Assembly: GCA_946122785.1 (NCBI GenBank)
Contig: CAMGYJ010000002.1
Span: 40,946,495-41,010,494, forward strand
Reading direction: 5' to 3'
From: Linum tenue
Lineage: Eukaryota > Streptophyta > Magnoliopsida > Malpighiales > Linaceae
DNA length: 64,000 nt
The position numbers and the translations under genes are program-made. The notes beneath the pieces were generated by a model. It was not told the DNA's origin. It searched no databases and worked only from the letters and a program-made list of their open reading frames with translations. Within the stretch, counting starts at the first letter, position 1. Each line of letters opens with the position of its first letter. This document shows positions 55,833-64,000 of this stretch, in pieces.

Positions 55833-58800
55833 TCAATCGCCCAATAGTGTACTCTATCACTCTGATAGATTTTACAATCTGCGGGATTATAATCATCCTT
55901 GTCATTTTCATCCACAACCCTGATAGTTCTAGCATAACCATCAAGCTTTGCCTCTCCATAAGGCCGACAATCAAGCATATCCCATGCTTGGAATGACGGA
56001 ACCTGGAGGACTGTAAACTTCTCCTCCCCATTCCGCATAGTTAGCCAAACCTGCTAACCCCGTGAATATGTCTCTCAGCCAAAATCCCAAAACCTTATTG
56101 TGAATTCCATACCTGAGAACCCAATCTCCAGTGTAATGATCCTGCTTTCACGATCAAATAATATTCAAATATTTGGAATTTTGTTTTACACGTTTTAGCT
56201 AAACTATCTATTTCAAATAAAAACATATGTATTTAGATTTTTACTTGAGTATTAAGAAATTACCTTGCTAATAAATTTTTTTTGTTCATATGTCGATCTA
56301 CCTCTTCCGGAAACAGGAGAAAGAATAACATCCAATGGTATTTCATGATTCGTCACCACGAATCCAGGGCAGTAAGTGTTGTAGCAATGCACATCTTTCG
56401 TCTAAGAATTGCAAATATGTTTAATCAAATTTATATATTCTTTTGATAATGATAATAATAAATATTTTCCTGATAATAATAAGTAAAATAATCATAAAAC
56501 ATTCACCATTGTATATATGAAAAGTCGAGTTTACGAATCTTGATACAAGCTCGGATTAACTTAAGCACAAAAAATGCGGAAAAGGGGTTATTGTGTAGTA
56601 GTGTCATTTGTTGTCAAAAAAAGTGTAGTAGTGTCATTAATTATCATATGTAGCTATGTCATCTGAGAAGGTTGGAATGTGACTAAATACGTTAAATTAT
56701 TTACTTACTACCCATCTCACTCATGATTATATACACTAGTGTACATTCCAGCTCCATGGTACCTTTTGTCCCCGGTAGACCTTAATACTGCAACCTATGT
56801 AACGAAATATATGGTTCCATGACCAAGATATGAAAGTATGGTTAGCTTGCATATAACAAATAAAAACCAAATTCATCATGACTTTCATATAAATTACTAT
56901 GAAATTAAATAATAATGGAATGGTAAAAATTAATGGGCATTTCACAAAGAGTTTGGTGGTGCACCTTGGATTCTAGGTGTAACAGATGCATAATTGTAAT
57001 TTGTAAACATTAACAAAGAGTTTGTACATGAGTATTTGCAAGTTTTACTGATTATTTGTTTTAATCATGGTAAAGGAAACCGGATCGTACCAGCCGGTTC
57101 AACCGGTAAAATCGGGAATCAGGCCAGTGACGAAACGGCACCCTACCAGGGCCTATTCTACTGCGCCGGCCGGTATTAACGGCGTATTCGGCATTTTTCG
57201 GTATGCCGTCCGGTTTATTCATGCGACAAAAAAAAAAAAAACGATAATGGACTAATTCTGCTAACCCTGATCGATTCTTCTTCGCCCTTATCTCCAAAGT
57301 CCAAGATTTGTTCACTTCACACTTTACCTACCGCAGCGGCGCAGCCGCTCCTCCTTTCTCCAGATCGCCGCCTACCTTCTCGTGACTGTAAAGAAGAGCT
57401 CGACGTCGGCCGCCGATCGATTTTCAGCATCCAGCGCAGCCTACCCCTCCAGTTCTTCTCCAGTTCTCCAGCAGTTCGATTGATTTCCGCCGATCGACGC
57501 CGTCGCCTGCCGTTCGTCTTCTCCAGCAGTCCGGCCTTAGGTCACCCAATTCGTGAGTTTATGGTCGCCGCTCCCGCTTTGGCGTGGCAAAACGTGATTT
57601 TTCAACAATCCTTTTATAATTCGCGAATTGTAACTTTTCAGAGCACGAATTATATACAAAAATCCGCGAATCATCTGAATGCAGAGAAGCTTATCGTTGC
57701 TGGAATGCATACACTTCTGTCTGGCATATCTATTTTGTGAAATCGAGCAAATCAGTAAGATAATACAAAGAAGAAGGACGCCAGAGCATATTGAGAATGG
57801 ATGTCGAGGGAGGGTAGTAGATCTAGGAGTTGATGCCTTGCAATCGTCTGAACACGGATTTGCCCTTGTAGGAGAACTTCGCCCTTAATTTTCCCTGGAT
57901 TCACTAGTCACACCGCCGACTCCCTTTCCGTGATGAATCCTCCGGCGAGTGGCGAGTGCTGCTAATATCCACACGAGTAGTCAATCTTGGGGATGAATAA
58001 CACAGGATTTACTGGGACGGAGGGCACTAGATCCAGGTTGGTCAGGTGGCATCTGAACTAAATTTTGGCAGATCTACATGAGGTCTCTAGCATTCGAACT
58101 CTGTTTTTTTGCAGGGCGATGAGGAAGAAGAAGTCGAGAAGAAAGAGGGTTTTTTGTTTGACAAATAATTGGGCTACTGGGACGGTGGGATGCATAAATG
58201 ATACATTTATTCCTTTCCTTTTCTTTGAGAATAAATCTAAAAATAAGGTAAGGTAAACTTTTTCCACTTAATAATAGTATGTAAAACTATTAAATTACTA
58301 AAATAATTTTTATTGTACTTTTGTCGAAGCTTGTGGTAGTATTTTGACAAAAATTTGTTACTAGATTAAATTAAATATTTTAATTAAAATATTATAATAT
58401 TAACGCTCTTTACACACTCTCAAATTATAATTTACAAAGAAAAGTGTTTGAAATTTTGGTTTTCAATTAGGTAAGGTGAGTGGAATGAAATTTGGTGGAT
58501 GAAAAGTGTTTGAAATTTTGGTTTTCAATAATGTTGCTGTTTGTTGATTGTTATATTAAATATGCATATTTAGTTTATTCAGGTTTGTTATCCGGTATAT
58601 TCTGGTTTTATTCCGGTATTATTCCGAAACGATATCCTGAATCTGTCGGCACAGTTTTTTAATAAAAAAATATTATTTAATTACAAAAAATGGTATTTTG
58701 TCGGTACACAATGATTGAACCACGGTAGTACCACAAAATACTCTACCACTGGCGGATCTGGTATGACTTCCGGTACGGTTTCCTTTACCATGGTTTTAAT

Positions 58801-59556
58801 ACAAAGTATTTGTTGACTATTTATAAATAATGTCAGTTTACAGATTATTTGTTTTACTGATTATATGTAAGAAATTCCAAGATATATAAAACACGCGATA
58901 AAATAATAAATACTTACATGAACTCCCGAATTGAGGTTGGACGTAATAGCAACAACTAAATTTGCTCTAAGTAAATATTTTTTTGTAGTTTTCCTAATTG
59001 GCACCGTTCCAATTGGACATCCTTTACCATTCAACCATATGTCCAAGTGTTCGCCCCCAAATGAGCTTGAGTCAGTTGCTCTTGCTTCGAATCGTGTAAA
59101 GAAGAGTTCAACTACAATGCAACCAAAAAAGACATACCGTTTATTAATTATTGATACAAATACCGTGTTTAATTAAATGTATTAGAAAGGTATAAGAAAA
59201 ACATGTAATGATCATATACCTGATAATCAAATTTACGATTCTTTAATAAAGGATGATTAAATGCCGGTTGCTTGTAGAAATGCACACAATTATATGTGTC
59301 TCCATGGATTGTCTATTTGACAAGGGACGCAGTAAAACCATTAAAAATCAGTTTGATGGTACTAACTACAATTATAATCAAGAAAATAAATAATTGGGAT
59401 AAATTCATTTAACAATGTAACCTGGATAGTGGCAACTGACTTATCCAAACAAGAAAGTTGTTTTCTTGATCTCCCAAACAACCTCTGTGCTGTAATGAGG
59501 TTAAGTTCTAATAATAACACATATTGGACAACAAGGACCATTATGTAAATAGCCAA
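55833..59556 (-). pseudogene. Neprosin-family (DUF239) gene, disrupted
   Basis: Exons recognised on the minus strand: 59556-59422 (signal-like MAIYIMVLVVQYVLLLEL, then KQLSCLDKSVATIQ), 59312-59220 (YNCVHFYKQPAFNHPLLKN, the neprosin activation-peptide signature), 59111-58918 (GKGCPIGTVPIRKTTKKYLL), about 56787-56738 (IKVYRGQKVPWSW), 56401-56264 (VHCYNTYCPGFVVTNHEIPL) and 56141-55833 (DWVLRYGIHNKVLGFWLRD, YGEAKLDGYARTIRV). Neprosins are secreted glutamate peptidases with prolyl specificity. Lesions: the third exon changes frame before the GCPIGTVP block; the last exon has a frameshift between PSMGYA and RPYGEAK; a hAT MITE interrupts the last exon; the central catalytic part (FTYWTADG region) is not found. 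A 1.7-kb hAT lies in an intron. Confidence 0.8.
57066..58792. mobile_element. Non-autonomous hAT element (1727 bp) in a neprosin-gene intron
   Basis: Inverted ends CATGGTAAAGGAAACCG and CGGTTTCCTTTACCATG (17 bp, perfect) with the exact 8-bp duplication GTTTTAAT (57058-57065 and 58793-58800). Both ends contain ACCGGTT/TTCCGGTA motifs. Inside there is a direct repeat of GAAAAGTGTTTGAAATTTTG near 58439 and 58500. The short open frames here match nothing known. Confidence 0.93.
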
Positions 59557-60395
59557 ATAGCTTAGGATTAGTTCAGTATAGTTAGAATGTAGTTAGGACC
59601 TACAATGTAAATTAGCTAGGTTGTTACAACTATAACGGTTTTTCCCTCCGTTCAACTCTGCAAACCAAAGTATAAAATCAGCTTCTTTGGCTGAGCTCTG
59701 TATGTTTTCTTCCTTCAATACAGTAAATCAGAACTTCAATGAGAATTCTAGCATGACAAATATTAAGGCAGAACTAGAGGTGGTACAACCAATATTCATC
59801 TTTAATTTCCTGTAAAAAAGTTATAAAATATGTATTAATATCTACAAACTGGACACTTATCATGCTTGCTTCAATGTAGTTTCAAGACACCTCCTCTTGA
59901 ATTCTTTTTGTGTATATTTCAGATGAAATTGTTTTCTGCATTAATGCTTACGGCCTTTTATACAGGGAGAAAGTAATTTGTTAACAAAAAATGAGATATC
60001 ATCGATTATAGATAAAAAGTGTAAGTCACTTAAGTCATATAGTAAAATTTGCTTTTATATTTTTATCTAATTTGAAATTTTCAATGCACTCAAAGTTATA
60101 ATGAAATATTATCTACACATTTACTATATCATTAAATTATCGGGCAGTTCTAAGGTGCCCAGGGCAAAATCCGGGATACGGAAGACCGGGGGCAAGGAAA
60201 ATTACAAAAAGCATCACGACGCGTTACAGCTTTTTTCATTCGATTTCAACCTAACTGTACCCGGTTTAATTATATGGATTAAGAGGTTAAATCCTATGGA
60301 TACGAACCACCGCCGCCCTAACCAATTTCCAGTCCCTCATTCATCTTGGAGGGGACGTCCCCTCTTAGTTCGAAGTTCGAACATAAGCTGTCTGT
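59557..60395. other. Upstream of the neprosin-like relic, nothing recognised
   Basis: The region may contain the former promoter of the minus-strand neprosin gene. An open frame at 60101-60448 has no family resemblance. Confidence 0.4.
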
Positions 60396-60625
60396 CGAAT
60401 CTGAAATCTCCAACAAAATCATCGTTTCGAAACCCAATCCTTTTATGATTTGATCCACATTCGATATAGCTCCTTATCCAATCTCAAATCCCCAACATCA
60501 TTATGTTTTGAACCCCAAATTTATGTATCCACATTCGAAGAGAAGATCCACTTTCAATCTGAAATCCCCACATAATCATCGTTTTGAACCATAAATCTTT
60601 GTATCCACAATCGACGTTTTGTTCT
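60396..60625 (+). repeat. Three imperfect direct repeats of about 80 bp
   Basis: Units starting near 60396, 60477 and 60554 share CAATCTGAAATCCCCAAC, ATCATCGTTTTGAACC and TTTGTATCCACATTCGA. They are non-coding with moderate divergence. Confidence 0.6.
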
Positions 60626-61062
60626 TCGCCATTTTATTTCTAGCCGGAATTTACTCACCTATCTCTTTCTAACACGATTACGGCGACCATGTCTATTATT
60701 ATGTTCATCAAACTTTTCATTTTGCTAACCCTAGGGTTCATGTCGCCAGTGCTTTGTCATCTTGTCTTAGCGTTATTGTCATTTTCTCGAAACTTCTATC
60801 TCTCGGTGAAATTAAGATTTCCTGAGATGTAGGGATGGTCTCTCCCAAAGGATTGAGGAAGAAGATGAAGAAGACAGAATTTGATTCGAATCTGATGGAG
60901 AGGTCGCCTTAACTTGTGTGTATGTATTAACGGTGCGTTTAGGACTAATTCTAGTTGGACTGGGATCCGTATTATTTCTAGGTCTAATCATTGAATTTTG
61001 CAGGCTTTTAAATAACATTCAAAAGTGGGCTTGTACATGATCCGGATTTTCATTAGGTTGGG

Positions 61063-62310
61063 CCTTTGATAATTGTCTATCCTAATTTTCGGTTCTTTGA
61101 TTTTATATTTTATTTAAATCTGCTTCTGCTTCTAAATCCTGATCATGCCTTGAGTTCACGCAATTTAAACATAATTATGTGTTCCGTCTTTTTTTGGGAT
61201 TTGGTAAATGGTAGCGTGTCTCTTTACACATTTATCGGTACGAGGTAAACAACAATCCGCCCAATTTAACTCTTTATTAATTGCCCTTATTCCACTCTCT
61301 CACTGTTTGCCCCTCTTTATGCATTGCACTCATACATAACAAACCTCTTCTAAACTAATTAGAGCCTTGTGGTTGGATACTTAGTGAGGAAATTTTTTAA
61401 ATTTATTTTTTGAAACGATAGTTAGAATTTCACTTTTGAAGTACCTATGTACTTTTGTTGGGCAAGGATTTTCAAAATGTAAAATTTTATCAGCGTATAG
61501 GTATTCGATTATTGTATAAGGTGTTGATGGTTAAGGTAATGGGTACTGACTGGTTAGGGTATTAGGATGGTTTATAGTATATGGTATATGGGCAGGTTAT
61601 AAGGTGTTGGTGGTTTATAGCATATGGTATTGATTGGTTAGGGTGAGGGTAGGTGTTGTTTTATTTTTCTCGATTTTATATTTTCTTTACATCTGCTTAT
61701 AAATGCTGATCATGCCTTATTATAAGGAAATTTAGACATAATTATTGTAGCGTGTCTCATTACAAATTTATCGGTACGAGATAAAATGATCTGGTGTGTG
61801 CAAGGTAGGTTCTTATTAACGATTTTGCCTTGTTGGTGATCCCGACCATTAGCGATTCGCCACATATGGAATCAAAATTAGTTAGAGTTCTTAAGTTCAT
61901 TTTTCTTCATTTATTCTTCAATTTGAACCAGCATGTCTTTGCTCCGAAGGATTTTGTAGTGGCGTGCTAAAGACAATCCGTCCAATTTAACTCTTCATTA
62001 ATTCTTCATTTTTCGCTCTCTCATTCCCCGACGAAGCTGAAACAATCCCCTGTGATATATTTACCGTTCATTTTAACTCTTCACTTAATAAGAAAGCAAA
62101 ATTATGCATGATGGTCATAAATGTGATGTAGCTTAATTGGTTAATTGTCCTTTAGTTGCATAGTCAATAAAGTAGAGGTTTGTGGTTCGATACTTAGCGA
62201 GGATCAATTTTTAATTTATGTTTTGAAAAGAAAGTTAGAATTTCAATTTTGAAGTACCTATGTACTTTAGTTGGGCAAAAATTTTATCAGCGTATAGGTG
62301 TACGATATTG
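61063..62310 (+). repeat. Imperfect segmental duplication with SINE-like content
   Basis: Blocks recur in the same order in 61063-61520 and 61660-62310: TCTGCTT-TAAATCCTGATCAT, GTAGCGTGTCTC-TTACA, TTTATCGGTACGAG, CAATCCGCCCAATTTAACTC, GGTTGGATACTTAGTGAGG, TTTTGAAGTACCTATGTACT, and ATCAGCGTATAGGT-TTCGAT. The second copy has a tRNA-like promoter. It encodes no protein. Confidence 0.6.
62129..62193 (+). promoter_or_regulatory. tRNA-like Pol III A and B boxes (SINE head candidate)
   Basis: TAGCTTAATTGG at 62129-62140 fits the A box (TRGCNNAGYNGG, with one change) and GGTTCGATAC at 62184-62193 fits the B box (GGTTCGANNC). The spacing of about 43 bp is normal. The surroundings do not fold as a tRNA, so a SINE is more likely than a tRNA gene. 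Confidence 0.45.
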
Positions 62311-62364
62311 TATAAGGTGTTGATGGTTTAGAGTGTCTGGTATTGGGTTAGAGTATTGATCATC

Positions 62365-62690
62365 TCCATCCCTAAAATTGGTTAGCAATTTCTAAACGTG
62401 GTCCCTACCGCCACATCATCAATTTTAGCAATTCATCACTTATCAATTTCTAGTCATCTACATCCCTAAATTATGCTAGCAATTGCCAAAGTGGGTCTCA
62501 TTTACTATTTCAAAGCTACACAAACACTTATCAATTGAAAAGTTAATAAACAAGGAAAAAGGAAAAAGAAAGTTATCTATGTGTGGCACTGCTAGAAGAA
62601 TTGCTAATTTAGCAATCTTTCTATTTTAGAAAGAACTCCTCCATCCCTAACCATTGCTAAGTTTTTGCCACCTAAGCTCCACCACATCTT
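62365..62690 (+). repeat. Three direct copies of a CATCCCTAA...TAGCAATT motif
   Basis: CATCTCCATCCCTAAAATTG, CATCTACATCCCTAAATTAT and CTCCTCCATCCCTAACCATT are each followed by a TAGCAATT- or TGCTAAGT-like block. They may be a small repeat family or a MITE; inverted ends were not clear. Confidence 0.4.
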
Positions 62691-62694
62691 TATG

Positions 62695-62875
62695 GTTTAG
62701 AGTATAAGGTATTGAAGGTTAGGGTATAAGGTAGGTAGCAAGGTGTTGATGGTTTAGAGTATATATGGTATTGATTGGTTAGTGTATAAGGTGTTCATGT
62801 TGTAGAGTATATTGTATTGATTGGTTCGGGTATTAGGGTTGATGGTATAAGGTTGAGGGTTTAGGGTTATGATTC
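62695..62875 (+). repeat. GTATAAGGTGTTGATGG/TTAGGGT degenerate repeats
   Basis: Repeated GTATAAGGT, GTTGATGGTTTAGAGTATA and TATTGATTGGTTAGGGT, ending in GAGGGTTTAGGGTTATG. The same text also occurs near 61520-61650 and 62310-62350. It resembles strongly degraded telomere-like or minisatellite DNA. Confidence 0.5.
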
Positions 62876-64000
62876 TAGTTAGAATAACATAAACCAGATC
62901 AATAGAGTAATGTTGCTAACGAAAAAGTTAGTTAATCTACAAAGCCAGACTATTTATAAAAGCACATCCCCATCTCCTGCCGTCAATTCCTAAACTTTTC
63001 CCTTAATCCGATGGTGAAATACCTTCGATCCTTGTTGCGTGCGTGTCACCCAATCAGATATCGCCGAATCCAGAAAGTCGCATTTGCCCATAACCAATGC
63101 TGGCGTTACCAAGGCCGAGGCTGTGATAGGGAGTGTGATTTTCAGTAAATGGGAAGGGCGGGAAAGGCAAAGTAATTACGAGTCCATTTATAAATTCGTT
63201 AATCAGTGAAGGAGAGACCGTGCTCCGAAACCCGAGTGGCACTCATCTCCTGGTTCTATTCGTTCCTCCTCCTCTCAATCCCTGAAAAGAACCCTTTCTC
63301 CCATTTTCTAAATATGAAACTCTGAAAAATGAACCCCTGTCGCCTCTTCGTCCTCCTGTCCCATGCTTTCTTTTCGGTTGCAGTGATAATGATGATACTG
63401 CGTATTATTTTAGATCTCGGTCCCTTTCATTATGTCCTTCTTAGATCGTGACTGTTAAACTAACTCCTTAGTTTTATAGTTTCTTCTTTTCTCTCCATAC
63501 AAGGGCTTTTTAAGAGGCAGTGAGGGGAGCAATGGCAACAAGTTGATGTCTGAATATTGCCAAAAAAATCATCATATGTTGTTACGATTCCATAATAGGT
63601 ATTGTGGAACCCTACGTCATATGATGGCTTTTTTGCGCAAGATTGACGCGTACATGTTGATCATGCTCCGAAATTATATACAAGAGGGAAAAGTTGCCAT
63701 ATGTATAATAGGATAAAAGAGGGAAGGAAAGTATGGTGTTTTGTTTTTTTCAAGAATTGTACTTTTAGTGTTTGAGATCTTCTAAATCGGTGAGGGATCC
63801 TTCACTCCCAATAAAAATACTGTACTTTATTTCTTGATTACTGACTTCATTTTCAGAAGTCTTTACGATTGGGCCAACAGTATTTTTTTTCGGATTTCGA
63901 ACTCTGCTCCTCTGTCGCCACATGCTCTTGTCATTTCACGCCTAAAATAATAAAGTGAAATGGATAATAACAAATTTCATTTCATAATTTTAGTAGCCAA
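62876..64000. other. Right-edge sequence without a supported gene
   Basis: Only short frames without family matches were found on either strand. The region could be upstream of a gene beyond the window, but no start or splice structure supports that. Confidence 0.45.

Noticed and set aside
55646..56038. 130-codon minus-strand frame as a gene
   Set aside because: It crosses the border of the hAT MITE at 55832; only the part above 55833 is neprosin-like.
62129..62193. A tRNA gene
   Set aside because: A and B boxes are present but no acceptor stem or cloverleaf could be drawn.
1..64000. CRISPR arrays, bacterial operons, prophage or organellar insertions
   Set aside because: No spaced identical repeats, no prokaryotic gene clusters and no chloroplast or mitochondrial genes were recognised; the window is plant nuclear DNA.

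Overview
This is eukaryotic plant nuclear DNA. The genes have GT-AG introns of about 80-200 bp, the proteins belong to plant-specific families (PUB43/44-type U-box ARM ligase, CFK-type F-box/kelch, TPLATE-complex EH protein, neprosin), and plant L1-like LINEs, a copia element, hAT and Mutator elements and a Cassandra LTR are present. Gene content points to a eudicot, probably a rosid; I cannot name the species. Nothing prokaryotic, viral or organellar was seen.

Host genes, left to right: the 5' six exons of a canopy/DUF3456 ER protein (minus, 1153 to the left edge); a single-exon F-box/kelch gene (plus, 16992-18740); a three-exon PUB43/44 (SAUL1-like) U-box gene (minus, 22071-19336), convergent with the F-box gene; a six-exon At5g43822-like small protein (minus, 24786-23532); the 3' relic of a VMA22/CCDC115-like gene (plus, 32237-32760); a 13-exon EH-domain gene of the AtEH1/Pan1 type (minus, 40139-33909); and a decayed neprosin-like gene (minus, 59556-55833). 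From memory, PUB44/SAUL1, a coiled-coil protein and AtEH1 are near neighbours on Arabidopsis chromosome 1, so 19-40 kb looks like an old syntenic block into which transposons have moved.

Most other sequence is mobile DNA. There is an 868-bp tandem duplication (4724-6460), a truncated LINE (7.1-9.5 kb), a Cassandra solo LTR with 5S rRNA homology and a 5-bp target duplication (9515-9787), a complete 6.3-kb LINE with a 13-bp target duplication (10045-16340), a copia element without its 3' end (45.2-49.5 kb), a third LINE (50.0-54.2 kb), and five hAT-type insertions with clear 8-bp target duplications.

Two nested structures are the most interesting part. At 24.9-32.2 kb a long inverted-repeat (foldback) element has been split by a 3.9-kb hAT element and by a 1.9-kb Pack-type element carrying a triplicated GPAT fragment plus another host-gene piece. 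At 42.5-45.0 kb a Mutator-type element with a 9-bp target duplication carries a serine hydroxymethyltransferase fragment and was itself hit by a hAT element. The last 4 kb holds duplicated SINE-like and telomere-like degenerate repeats and no gene I can support.
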